Assembly: GCA_015490295.1 (NCBI GenBank)
Contig: WFYC01000019.1
Location: forward strand, 1-56,875
Direction of reading: 5' to 3'
Source of the DNA: Hydrogenimonas sp.
Lineage (GTDB): Bacteria; Campylobacterota; Campylobacteria; Campylobacterales; Hydrogenimonadaceae
Length of the DNA: 56,875 bases
The notes under the pieces are model-generated. The model was not told the DNA's origin and did not search any database. It was given only the letters and a program-made list of their open reading frames with translations. Shown one piece after another: positions 17,762 through 26,010 of the stretch (positions are counted from its first letter, which is position 1; each line of letters opens with the position of its first letter). A program made the translations under genes and the position numbers.

Positions 17762-18961
17762 TTAATCTTCTTTTAAAGCGAAAATATCCGAGTCATGTTC
17801 AGGAATGTATGCGCTCTCTCCCGCCTCTCCTGCCTTTATGTTGGCATTCATCCCTTCTATGCGGAGCTTCAGATCGCTCGGACTCGATGCGTGTCTGAGG
17901 GCTTCTCTCATAGAGATTTTGTCTTTCTGATATAGTTTCAGAAGTGCGGTGTCAAAACTCTGGGTTCCGTATATCTGTGTTCCGTCATCGAGCGCATCTT
18001 TTATCTCCATATCGCGTCCCTCGAGAATCAGCTTCTGGATATAAGATGTATTGAAAAGTATCTCGACAGCTGCCGTCTTCTTCCCGTCCACTGTCTTCAC
18101 GAGCCGCTGCGAAAGGACACCCTCGAGTACCGATGCGAGGGTGTTTCGCACACGGTTCTGATCCTCTGCGGGAAAGACGCTGATAATTCTGTTGATCGTC
18201 TCTTTCGCATCAAGTGTATGGAGCGTGGAGAAGACCAGGTGACCTGTCTCCGCGGCATGAAGAGCAGTATCGATCGTTTCGACATCACGCATCTCTCCGA
18301 CCAGTATGATATCGGGGTCTTCACGCAGTGCCGAACGCAGGGCATTGGCGAAGCTTAGTGAATCCTGCCCGATACTCCGCTGATTAATAAGACACTTCCT
18401 GTCTTTATGGACAAACTCGATAGGGTCCTCTATCGTGATGATATGCTTTCTGTGTTTTCTGTTTATCTCGTCAATAAGTGCGGCAAGAGTCGTAGATTTT
18501 CCCGAGCCTGTCACTCCGGTAACAAGGACCAGTCCACGGGAGATATCTGTCAGTTTGTGAAGCGCTTCCGGCAGCTCAAGCTGGTCTATCGTCATAATAT
18601 CCACCGGAATCACCCTGAATACCGCCGAAACTCCATCCATCTGAAAAAACATATTCCCCCTGAAACGTATCTTCTCGTCATAAACATAGAGAAAGTCGAT
18701 CTCTTTTTTTTCGACAAACTCGGCAAAACGCCGGCGAAGCATCTCTTTCGCCAGCATGATCGACTCCTCTTTGGTAATCTTCTCTTTGGTAACCGTGACA
18801 ATGTCACCGTTTATCCGTGCACGGACCTGGGAATTGGCCTTTATGTGCAGATCGCTTCCCTCGTGCTCGATGAGTCCTTTCATATACTGCCGGATTCTGT
18901 TCGTCATCTCGAATGTCAGTTCATTTACATCTACATTGCGGTCGAGTTCTGTGTTTTCCAT
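17762..18961 (-). CDS. pilT: PilT/PilU-type twitching ATPase
   Basis: Hexameric GspE-superfamily ATPase that powers pilus retraction at the inner membrane. The 399 residues contain the Walker A TGVTGSGKST, the Asp box ITIEDPIEFVH, Walker B DPDIILVGEMRD and His box TGHLVFSTLHT; the invariant C-terminal AIRNLIRE motif of PilT is not clearly seen (there is SMREALRHASSP instead), which fits a PilU- or divergent PilT-like protein. No pilin or PilB gene is nearby; it lies between tal and rplY. Confidence 0.85.
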   Translation of the reverse strand: MENTELDRNVDVNELTFEMTNRIRQYMKGLIEHEGSDLHIKANSQVRARINGDIVTVTKEKITKEESIMLAKEMLRRRFAEFVEKKEIDFLYVYDEKIRFRGNMFFQMDGVSAVFRVIPVDIMTIDQLELPEALHKLTDISRGLVLVTGVTGSGKSTTLAALIDEINRKHRKHIITIEDPIEFVHKDRKCLINQRSIGQDSLSFANALRSALREDPDIILVGEMRDVETIDTALHAAETGHLVFSTLHTLDAKETINRIISVFPAEDQNRVRNTLASVLEGVLSQRLVKTVDGKKTAAVEILFNTSYIQKLILEGRDMEIKDALDDGTQIYGTQSFDTALLKLYQKDKISMREALRHASSPSDLKLRIEGMNANIKAGEAGESAYIPEHDSDIFALKED

Positions 18962-18969
18962 CGTCTATT

Positions 18970-19965
18970 TCACTCCAAATGGGATAGTAGTCTGGCAAAA
19001 GAGTCTTTGAAAGCCGTGAGCCCTTCGTCGATCAGTCTCTCGTAGAGGCTCTGCACATCGATGCCTGCGGCTTCGACGGCTTTGAAGAAGGTATCGATCG
19101 CCGCTTCATCCATAGGCAGCTTGGGTGCATGAAGCGGGTGTTCCATAAAAGCCTCTATAGTTGCAAGCGGGGCGGTATTGACCGAATGCGGCGCCATCAA
19201 CTCCTTGATGTAATAATCGGCCTCATAGGCGCTCCCTTTAACACCGGTACTCGCAAAGAGTGTTCTAAGCGCCTTCTCTTTTCGCGCTTCGACCATATTG
19301 TAGATTCGAGCGGCGTTGACGATTCCGAGCCGGCCGGGCTGCAGACCGACGCTCTCGAGCTTCTCGTCGAGCGCTCTGTCGAACCGGCTGACAAAGACGC
19401 TCAAAACTCCCCGAACGTTTTTGTCGCCGCCGGCCCTGTAGATTCTGAGCCCCTCCTGCATGGCATCCAGGCAGCGCATAGCCTGCATCGGAGAGAATAT
19501 CAGAGTCGCATTTACATGGATCCCTTCACTCATGAGACTCTTCATCGCCGTATATCCGGCATCTGTAGCAGGCACCTTGATCATAACGTTTTCCATACCG
19601 ATCTCTTTGTAAAGCCTGCGCCCCTCTTCGATCGTGCCTTCGGCGTCGTCGCACAAGAAAGGGTCTACCTCTATGCTTACAAAACCGTCTCTGCCCTCTT
19701 CGTAAAGCGGGTAGAGGGCTTCGGCAGCCATCTTTATATCGGTTGTGGCGAGAGCTTCGTATCTGGTCTTTGCGGAGTGGTTCTGCATAGTGTCAAGCTG
19801 TGCGGTATAGGCCGGTGAAGTCTCTATAGAAGATGCGAATATCGTCGGGTTACTCGTTGCACCGTTGATAACGCCGTCGGCCACAAGCAGCCCGAACTCC
19901 TTTTGCAGATGGTCCCGCTCTATAAAATCGAGCCATAAAGAGAAACCGATACGCTCATTTACCAT
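18970..19965 (-). CDS. tal: transaldolase
   Basis: Moves a dihydroxyacetone unit between sugar phosphates in the non-oxidative pentose phosphate pathway. The 331 residues match the longer single-domain transaldolases of this phylum. The Schiff-base lysine is in NVMIKVPATDAG, and NATSNP-type (GATSNPTIFASSI) and VSVFVSRFDR motifs are present. It lies just upstream of the PilT-type gene (8-bp gap) and 23 bp after aat, so it may share the clpS-clpA-aat transcript. Confidence 0.93.
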   Translation of the reverse strand: MVNERIGFSLWLDFIERDHLQKEFGLLVADGVINGATSNPTIFASSIETSPAYTAQLDTMQNHSAKTRYEALATTDIKMAAEALYPLYEEGRDGFVSIEVDPFLCDDAEGTIEEGRRLYKEIGMENVMIKVPATDAGYTAMKSLMSEGIHVNATLIFSPMQAMRCLDAMQEGLRIYRAGGDKNVRGVLSVFVSRFDRALDEKLESVGLQPGRLGIVNAARIYNMVEARKEKALRTLFASTGVKGSAYEADYYIKELMAPHSVNTAPLATIEAFMEHPLHAPKLPMDEAAIDTFFKAVEAAGIDVQSLYERLIDEGLTAFKDSFARLLSHLE

Positions 19966-19988
19966 ATAAAATCTCCTTATTCAATGCC

Positions 19989-20714
19989 TTACCACTCCAT
20001 TTCGCTCAGCAGATATTCATGCTCTCTCCACTCTCCGTGCATGCCGAGGCTTGTCTGGGTCTGTTCGAGTTCATCGAGAAACCTGTCGCGCTCGACCCGT
20101 ACGGCTCCCAGCCTGATCAAATGATCGGAGGGTATCTGGCAGTCTATAAAATCGAAATTCCAAATCCTGGCCAGCTCCACCATATGGGCCAGAGCTATCT
20201 TGGAGGCGTCGGGAACGAGCGTAAACATAGACTCTCCAAAAAAAGCCCTGCCCGTACTGATGCCGTAAAGGCCTCCGACCAGCTTCTCATCTTCGTCGTA
20301 AACCTCGACGGAGTGGGCGAAACCGCGCTGATGCAAAGCGCTGTACGACTCTATGACTTCAGGCAGAATCCAGCTCCCCGCCTGACCGCGCCGCGGCATC
20401 TTTGCGCAGTGGCGCATGACTGAAGTGAAGTTTCGGTCCAATTTTACCGAAAAGCGTTTTTGACGAAGCTTTTTTCTCAACGATCTGGAGATTTTGAAAT
20501 CGTTAGGGTAGAGTAGAAGCCTGGGGTCCGGCGACCACCAGAGTATAGGATCCCCTTCGTTATACCAGGGAAATATCCCCTTCCGGTAGGCCATAAGGAC
20601 GCGGTCCGGGTTAAGATCGCCCCCGTAGGCCAGAAGCCCCTCTCTCATCGCATAGCGCGGATTGGGAAATATATAGTCGAATCCGAGCCTGGGAATTCCG
20701 GGCCCGTTAGACAC
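19989..20714 (-). CDS. aat: leucyl/phenylalanyl-tRNA-protein transferase
   Basis: Adds Leu or Phe to proteins with N-terminal Arg or Lys, creating primary N-degrons for ClpS-ClpA. Hallmarks are YRKGIFPWYNEGDP, WWSPDPR, GGLYG and GESMFT. The start is taken as the GTG at 20714, with AAGGTTG at suitable spacing and overlapping the clpA end; a TTG three codons upstream is the alternative. Length is 241 residues. It follows clpA in the same operon as clpS, so adaptor, unfoldase and degron-maker are co-expressed. Confidence 0.94.
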   Translation of the reverse strand: MSNGPGIPRLGFDYIFPNPRYAMREGLLAYGGDLNPDRVLMAYRKGIFPWYNEGDPILWWSPDPRLLLYPNDFKISRSLRKKLRQKRFSVKLDRNFTSVMRHCAKMPRRGQAGSWILPEVIESYSALHQRGFAHSVEVYDEDEKLVGGLYGISTGRAFFGESMFTLVPDASKIALAHMVELARIWNFDFIDCQIPSDHLIRLGAVRVERDRFLDELEQTQTSLGMHGEWREHEYLLSEMEW

Positions 20715-22905
20715 GCTCGGCAACCTTGAAGCTGAGTGCTTTTCCTTTTACACCGAAGTGCACCTCGCCGCCCTCTCTCAATGAGCCGAAGAGTATCTCC
20801 TCGGTAAGCGGAGCTTTGATCTTCTCGGCGATCACACGACCAAGGGGTCTTGCACCCATCGCCTCGTCATACCCCTCTTTGGCCAGGTAGCCTCTCGCGG
20901 CATCGGAGAGTTTTATGACGATCTTTCTTTCGGCCATCTGTGCGTTTAGCTCGTCTATGAACTTGTCGACGATCTTCTTGACATCCTCGAAGCCGAGATG
21001 CTCGAAACGTACAACCGCGTCGAGCCTGTTTCTGAACTCCGGAGAGAAGGCCGATTTGATGGCGGTGTCGTGCTTCGCTTCGCTTCTGGCACCGAATCCC
21101 ATAACGTTGGCTTCAGTAGCACCCACGTTCGATGTCATGATTATGATGACGTTTTTGAAATCTGCTCTGTTGCCCGTATTGTCGGTAAGCATGGCGTTGT
21201 CCATCACCTGCAGCAGAACCTGTATCAGGTCCGGATGGGCCTTCTCTATCTCATCGAGCAGAAGTACCGTATGCGGATGCTTCCTTATCGCTTCGGTGAG
21301 CTGACCTCCCTGCTCATAACCGACATATCCCGGAGGTGCGCCGATGAGGCGGCTTACCGCGTGTTTCTCCATATATTCGCTCATGTCGAAGCGTTCGAAA
21401 TGGACTCCGAGCGCTTCGGAAAGCTCCAGTGCCAGCGCGGTTTTTCCGACCCCGGTAGGCCCTGCAAAGAGAAAAGAACCGACCGGCTTGTTGGGTGCGC
21501 CGAGACCCGCACGCGCCCTCTTGATGGCGGCGGCCACCTCCTCTACGGCACGGTCCTGACCGATTATGCGGCTCTTTAGAACACTCTCCAGATTCTGAAG
21601 AGTGGCAAGATCGTCGCTGTTTACCCGTGCCGGCGGCAGGTTCAACATGCGGCTTACCGCATCTTCGATATCCCGTTCGTTTACACGGCGACGCTTTCTC
21701 GCTTTGAGCCTGAAAGATGCTCCCACCTCATCTATGATGTCGATTGCCTTGTCCGGAAGAAACCTCTCGTGCATATATTTGACCGAGAGGTCGATCGCCG
21801 TTTTTAGCGCCTTTTCGCTGAAGTGCACATCGTGGTGCGTCTCGTATTTGTATTTGAGCCCTTTGAGAATCTTCAGCGTATCATCGAAACTGGGCTCCGC
21901 CACGTCAACCTTAGCGAAGCGGCGGCTGAGTGCGCGGTCTTTTTCGAAAAAGTTGCGGTACTCTTCGAACGTCGTCGCCCCGATACATTTGAGATCCCCG
22001 CTCGCGAGTGCCGGTTTCAGCAGGTTCGATGCATCCATACTTCCGCCGTTGGTGGCGCCGGCACCTACGAGGTTATGGATCTCGTCGATGAAAAGAACGG
22101 AGTTTTTACGCTCCTGAAGCTCCTGAAGCACACCTTTGAGACGTTTTTCGAAATCTCCCCGGTATTTCGTTCCCGCTATCAGCGTTCCTATATCGAGTGC
22201 ATACACTTCCGTATCTTCGAGCATCTTCGGCACATTTCCGTCAGCGATCTCAAGCGCCAGCCCCTCCGCTATAGCCGTCTTTCCGACACCAGGCTCACCG
22301 ACCAGTACCGGGTTGTTCTTCTTTCGGCGACAGAGAATCTGCATAACGCGCTCTATCTCGTTTTCACGACCTATTACCGGGTCTATCTTGCCTTCGCGCG
22401 CACGCTTGACGAGGTTTACGGTAAACTGGCCCAGATACTCACTCTCCTCTTCACCATCCTTCTCGCTCTTTTCGCTCTGTTCGCCTGAATCGGCAATCAC
22501 CTCGAGGATGCTCAAACGGTTGATTCCATAAGAGTTCATCAGTGCTACGGCAAACGAATGCTCTTCGTTGAAAATAGATGCAAGCAGATCGCCGATGCTC
22601 GCCTCTTTTTTGTCGGCACTCTGGGCATGGCGAATCATATGCTCTATCACCCTCGAAAGAGCCACCGTCTCGAAAGGCTCACGCGAAACCCCTTCCGGCA
22701 GCGGCCTTAAAGAGGTGACAAGATGCTGGTTTATCCTGTTTTTGAGCTTCTCTACATCGGCCCCGGCCGCTTCAAGAATCTGCGCCCCCTGACGGCTCAA
22801 AAGCACGGCAAGAAAAATATGTTCGATCGTCAGGTACTCATGCCTGTGCATTTTGGCATATTTGACAGCCTCTTTGAAAATATCGTTCAAATCTTTACTA
22901 ATCAT
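20707..22905 (-). CDS. clpA: ATP-dependent Clp protease ATP-binding subunit ClpA
   Basis: AAA+ unfoldase that feeds substrates to ClpP. The 732 residues comprise a double Clp-N domain (about 1-140, where ClpS binds) and two ATPase modules: GEPGVGKTA with [10 protein letters not shown], and GPTGVGKTA with [10 protein letters not shown]. The ClpP-contact loop appears as MGFGA after [11 protein letters not shown], where E. coli ClpA has IGL. It overlaps clpS by 4 bp. ClpP is not in the window. Confidence 0.96.
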   Translation of the reverse strand: MISKDLNDIFKEAVKYAKMHRHEYLTIEHIFLAVLLSRQGAQILEAAGADVEKLKNRINQHLVTSLRPLPEGVSREPFETVALSRVIEHMIRHAQSADKKEASIGDLLASIFNEEHSFAVALMNSYGINRLSILEVIADSGEQSEKSEKDGEEESEYLGQFTVNLVKRAREGKIDPVIGRENEIERVMQILCRRKKNNPVLVGEPGVGKTAIAEGLALEIADGNVPKMLEDTEVYALDIGTLIAGTKYRGDFEKRLKGVLQELQERKNSVLFIDEIHNLVGAGATNGGSMDASNLLKPALASGDLKCIGATTFEEYRNFFEKDRALSRRFAKVDVAEPSFDDTLKILKGLKYKYETHHDVHFSEKALKTAIDLSVKYMHERFLPDKAIDIIDEVGASFRLKARKRRRVNERDIEDAVSRMLNLPPARVNSDDLATLQNLESVLKSRIIGQDRAVEEVAAAIKRARAGLGAPNKPVGSFLFAGPTGVGKTALALELSEALGVHFERFDMSEYMEKHAVSRLIGAPPGYVGYEQGGQLTEAIRKHPHTVLLLDEIEKAHPDLIQVLLQVMDNAMLTDNTGNRADFKNVIIIMTSNVGATEANVMGFGARSEAKHDTAIKSAFSPEFRNRLDAVVRFEHLGFEDVKKIVDKFIDELNAQMAERKIVIKLSDAARGYLAKEGYDEAMGARPLGRVIAEKIKAPLTEEILFGSLREGGEVHFGVKGKALSFKVAERV

Positions 22906-23204
22906 TCTTTCTCCATCGTTACTCGCAAAGGAAACTCGTTGGCCCTGGCCCTTTTTGTAGCCTGGTGCACTTTGGTTTCTGCGATTTCGTACGTGTAGCG
23001 TCCGCAGACACCCTTGCCCTTCTCATGAATCGCAAGCATGATCTCGATCGCTTCCTCGTAACTCTTGTTAAATATATCGGCCAAAATCTCTACAACGAAA
23101 TCCATCGTCGTGTAATCGTCGTTCCACATGATAACTTTGTAGAGCTCCGGTTCGTCGAGATCAATCTCGCTTTCACTTTCGATCCACTCTTTTTGAGCCA
23201 ACAC
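22902..23204 (-). CDS. clpS: ClpS adaptor of the N-degron pathway
   Basis: Binds N-terminal Leu, Phe, Trp or Tyr and delivers the proteins to ClpA. The 100 residues include the core (YKVIMWNDDYTTMDFVVE) and the His of the pocket region (MLAIHEKGKGVCG). It starts at a GTG (23204) after an AAGGA site. It is first in the operon clpS-clpA-aat; a sigma-70 promoter and a leader hairpin lie upstream. Confidence 0.95.
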   Translation of the reverse strand: MLAQKEWIESESEIDLDEPELYKVIMWNDDYTTMDFVVEILADIFNKSYEEAIEIMLAIHEKGKGVCGRYTYEIAETKVHQATKRARANEFPLRVTMEKE

Positions 23205-23227
23205 TTTTTCCTTTGTCGGAATTTCCG

Positions 23228-23245
23228 GTGCCCGTTGGCGGGCAC
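23228..23245 (-). promoter_or_regulatory. leader hairpin of the clpS operon
   Basis: Perfect 7-bp inverted repeat (GTGCCCG/CGGGCAC) around a CCAA loop, located between the promoter and the clpS start, about 23 nt before the start codon. It would fold in the 5' untranslated RNA and may affect ribosome loading or stability. Confidence 0.45.
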
Positions 23246-23263
23246 GCGTTTTAGTTTATTTTA

Positions 23264-23291
23264 AGTATATCATAATTTTGAGATTTTTCAA
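23264..23291 (-). promoter_or_regulatory. sigma-70 promoter of clpS-clpA-aat
   Basis: TTGAAA (23286-23291) and TATACT (23264-23269) on the minus strand with 16-bp spacing, about 60 bp upstream of the clpS start. Confidence 0.55.
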
Positions 23292-23344
23292 GCGCCTGGC
23301 CTCTGAAGGCCGACAATATAGGGGTCTCAGAAAGTGCGGTGCAA

Positions 23345-24589
23345 TCAGCCGATACTCTTTTTCCACGCTCCGATCATATCTTCTGCAAGTACAAGAGGGG
23401 TCTCCAGACCGACCGAAACTCTAACGAGCCCAGGCGTTATTCCCATATGCCTTCTCTCCTCTTCCGCAAAATCGCGATAGATAGTGCTCGCCATATGTAG
23501 AGCCAGCGTACGGTTATCTCCTATATTGGCGGTCTGTATTGGCACCTTCAACTCGTTCAAAAAGGCGAACGCCCTCTCCTTCGTTCCGCAGTCGATCGTC
23601 ACTACAGGCCCGCATCCGTCCGCAAAAAGCGCTTCGTAACGCAGGTGGTGTTCATGATCCGCAAGACTCGGATGCCTCACTTTCACCCCTTCGTCATGCA
23701 GGAGTTGCGCAAGCTTTTTTACCGAAGTGTTGACCCTTTCGGTTCTAAGAGCCAGAGTCTCCAACCCCACCATCGTCAAAAAAGAGGCGAACGCGTTGGC
23801 ACTCATGCCAAAATCGCGCATCGCCCTCTTTTTCAATACCATCATCAAAGCGGCTTTGCCCTTTTTAAGAATGGGATGGATCGAAGCGAATTTCCGATTA
23901 ATTAGCTTCTCGTCCTCATCTTTCAGAGCGCGAAAGAGAGCCGCTCCCCCAAGGGCCGCCGAGTGCCCGCTTATTATCTTTGTGGTCGAATAGACCACTA
24001 TATCCGCACCCATTTTGAGCGGCTGCACGATAAGCGGGGTCAGCGTGTTGTCGACTACAAAGAGCGCTCCGTAGCGGTCACACATTATAGCCATGCGGCG
24101 GATATCGGGAAGTCTCAGGTTGGGGTTTCCGACACTCTCGACAAAGAGCATCTTCGCCCCGTTTTCGAGACTCTTTTCCATCTTTTCGAAATCGTCCACA
24201 TCGCAAAACTCCGCCTCTATACCGAAGCGCGGCATCGTATCTTTCATCATCGCATATGTACCGCCGAAAAATCCCCCGGCGCACAAAACTCTGTCGCCGC
24301 TTTGCAAAAAGGCGGTCAAAACCATCGCTATCGCCCCCATGCCGGACGAGGTAACTACAGCAGCGGCTCCCCCTTCCATCTTTGCAAGAGCCTGCTCGAG
24401 CTTTCCTCCGGTCGGATTTCCCATTCTCGCATACACCGGCTTCGGGGCCTCTCCGGCAAAAATCGCCTCGGCCTCCTGCGCGGATGCGTATCCGAATGCG
24501 GCGGACGGTACAATCTGCGAAGCTACAGGCCCTTCACGATTTGCCGTAAGGTGCGGCAGCAGTGTGTTAAAATATTCGTAGTGTTTCAT
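23345..24589 (-). CDS. Cys/Met metabolism PLP enzyme (O-acylhomoserine sulfhydrylase-like)
   Basis: A 414-residue enzyme of the Cys/Met gamma-family. The PLP lysine is in YSTTKIISGHSA; phosphate contacts include ARMGNPTGGKLE and SSGMGAI. Length and the GHSA-type motif favour an O-acetyl- or O-succinylhomoserine sulfhydrylase (metY/metZ) over the shorter cystathionine synthases, but a methionine gamma-lyase cannot be excluded. The ribosome-binding site AAGGAAT belongs to the first 43-bp repeat upstream. It is divergent from bioD. Confidence 0.85.
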   Translation of the reverse strand: MKHYEYFNTLLPHLTANREGPVASQIVPSAAFGYASAQEAEAIFAGEAPKPVYARMGNPTGGKLEQALAKMEGGAAAVVTSSGMGAIAMVLTAFLQSGDRVLCAGGFFGGTYAMMKDTMPRFGIEAEFCDVDDFEKMEKSLENGAKMLFVESVGNPNLRLPDIRRMAIMCDRYGALFVVDNTLTPLIVQPLKMGADIVVYSTTKIISGHSAALGGAALFRALKDEDEKLINRKFASIHPILKKGKAALMMVLKKRAMRDFGMSANAFASFLTMVGLETLALRTERVNTSVKKLAQLLHDEGVKVRHPSLADHEHHLRYEALFADGCGPVVTIDCGTKERAFAFLNELKVPIQTANIGDNRTLALHMASTIYRDFAEEERRHMGITPGLVRVSVGLETPLVLAEDMIGAWKKSIG

Positions 24590-24592
24590 TTT

Positions 24593-24635
24593 ATTCCTTT
24601 ACGCCGTCCGGGCAAAGCCCGAACAGCTACGTTGA
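24593..24635 (-). repeat. 43-bp structured repeat, copy 1
   Basis: Direct repeat partner of 24685-24727, differing at 2 of 43 positions. It contains the hairpin CGGGCAAAGCCCG. On the minus strand its end (AAAGGAAT) supplies the ribosome-binding site of the sulfhydrylase gene. The copies are 92 bp apart, with further short hairpins between and after them. Confidence 0.75.
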
Positions 24636-24684
24636 CACTGAGTCCGCTTCGGCAGCGGGCCCACGCGCAGATAAACCGCGCTTC

Positions 24685-24727
24685 ATTCCTTTACGCCGCC
24701 CGGGCAAAGCCCGAACGGCTACGTTGA
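24685..24727 (-). repeat. 43-bp structured repeat, copy 2
   Basis: Second copy of the 43-bp unit at 24593-24635. On the minus strand it ends in AAAGGA directly followed by an ATG, so it looks like a duplicated leader and start without the rest of a gene. It lies within the 213-bp gap before bioD, which is more G/C-rich than the genes around it. Confidence 0.75.
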
Positions 24728-24802
24728 GGCCGGGCCGCAGGCTTCCAGCCGGCTCAGTCATCGATATAGATTTGAAATAATTATAGCGAAAAGAGAATAT
24801 AT

Positions 24803-25453
24803 ATGGCCAAGAAAATATTTGTTACAGCCACCAATACCGGCATAGGAAAGACATATACTACACTTCGTCTGATGGAGCGGACTGCCGCGGCCGGACTTAG
24901 AGTCGGAGCTTTCAAGCCTATCGAAACCGGAGTATCGGACAACGGACCGGAAGATGGAATGAGGCTGCACGAGAGTATGAAAAGGCTGAATCCGTCAACT
25001 TCGGATCTCACTTTGGAGCAGATCGTTCCGGTGCGGCTCGAGCTTCCTGCAGCCCCTTATGTCGCGAAAGGGGAGGGAGGAGTAGATTGGCCGAATATAT
25101 TTCGTTCACTCGAACGGATCGAGCCGCTATGCGATATTCTTTTCATCGAAGGCGCCGGCGGCGTAATGGTACCAATAGACGAAAAATACTTCATGGCCGA
25201 CCTTCCAAAACTCTTCGGAGCACACACCGTTTTGGTCTCGGGCAGCAGGCTCGGTTCCATAAACGATACACTCTTGAGCTCGGAAGCGCTATCGAGAAGG
25301 GGTGTCCGATTCGAACTCGCCATAAACCTTTTTGAAGATATGGATAGCTTCGAGGTCGTCACCCTCCCCTATTACGAGAAAGCCGGCATAGAGCACTACC
25401 TCCTCCCCCGCGATCTCGAACCTCTCGCCGAGTCTCTCAGTAAGAGACCGTAA
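24803..25453 (+). CDS. bioD: dethiobiotin synthetase
   Basis: ATP-dependent carboxylation of 7,8-diaminopelargonate, the penultimate step of biotin synthesis. The 216 residues begin with the P-loop TATNTGIGKT (Lys16) and have FKPIETGV and EGAGGVMVP. AAGAG lies 8 nt before the ATG. It is a lone bio gene here, divergent from the sulfhydrylase gene; its last 17 bp overlap the 3' end of the convergent glycine-zipper gene. Confidence 0.93.
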   Translation: MAKKIFVTATNTGIGKTYTTLRLMERTAAAGLRVGAFKPIETGVSDNGPEDGMRLHESMKRLNPSTSDLTLEQIVPVRLELPAAPYVAKGEGGVDWPNIFRSLERIEPLCDILFIEGAGGVMVPIDEKYFMADLPKLFGAHTVLVSGSRLGSINDTLLSSEALSRRGVRFELAINLFEDMDSFEVVTLPYYEKAGIEHYLLPRDLEPLAESLSKRP

Positions 25454-25928
25454 CCGTCACATCGATTCTCTTCAGCGGTTCGTCACTGAATTTTACAATC
25501 TCGTACCCCTTGTACCTGGCATAGTTTTTATACCCGACGAAACGGTTTTCGGTGCGCTCTTTGTAACGGGTTTTGCATCGGCGCTCTATCCTGTACCCGG
25601 GCCTCGCCTCTCCCTGCTCGGAGAGATTTTTGCCCACAAGCGTTCCGATTATCGCCCCGCCCACGGTGGCCGCCGTCTTGCCACTGCCGCTGCCGACCTG
25701 GTGACCCAGTATCCCGCCCGCGGCGCCTCCGATAATGGCTCCCAGGGTCCCATCGCCGCTGCCTGATACAGGCACCTCTTCATCCCAACACTCCTCTACC
25801 GGAGTACGAATCGTAACCGTCCTGTAGGTCGGCTCGCTCTTTATCACCTTGACACTCTCGTGCCACGAAAAAGATTCGGCACTCAACATAGAGACCGCAA
25901 TTCCCAGAAGAAAGGCAACTCTTTTCAT
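25437..25928 (-). CDS. glycine-zipper envelope protein (17-kDa antigen-like)
   Basis: An exported protein of 163 residues with a signal peptide (cleavage likely after MLSA, residue 17). Residues about 58-100 are a glycine zipper with repeated Gly at 3-4 residue spacing (IIGGAAGGILG, GGAIIGTLVG), as in the 17-kDa surface antigen family; the rest is rich in Lys, Arg and Tyr. There is no lipobox Cys. Function is unknown, but the family is tied to envelope stress and outer-membrane integrity. AGGAGG precedes the ATG. Two GTTCACG boxes lie upstream. Confidence 0.8.
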   Translation of the reverse strand: MKRVAFLLGIAVSMLSAESFSWHESVKVIKSEPTYRTVTIRTPVEECWDEEVPVSGSGDGTLGAIIGGAAGGILGHQVGSGSGKTAATVGGAIIGTLVGKNLSEQGEARPGYRIERRCKTRYKERTENRFVGYKNYARYKGYEIVKFSDEPLKRIDVTVTVSY

Positions 25929-25952
25929 CGTAATCCTCCTTTTATTGTTTCT

Positions 25953-25988
25953 ATTATCATATCGAAACTACGTGAACCCATCGTGAAC
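25953..25988 (-). promoter_or_regulatory. putative response-regulator boxes and promoter
   Basis: On the minus strand GTTCACG occurs twice (25982-25988 and 25971-25977), exactly 11 bp apart, followed 12 bp later by a -10-like GATAAT (25953-25958). The second box covers the place of the -35 element. Direct repeats at 11-bp spacing abutting the promoter fit OmpR-family activators. The GTTMAC core also occurs before the 28305-28796 gene. Confidence 0.4.
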
Positions 25989-26010
25989 ATGGTTCTGCAG
26001 CAATATAGAT

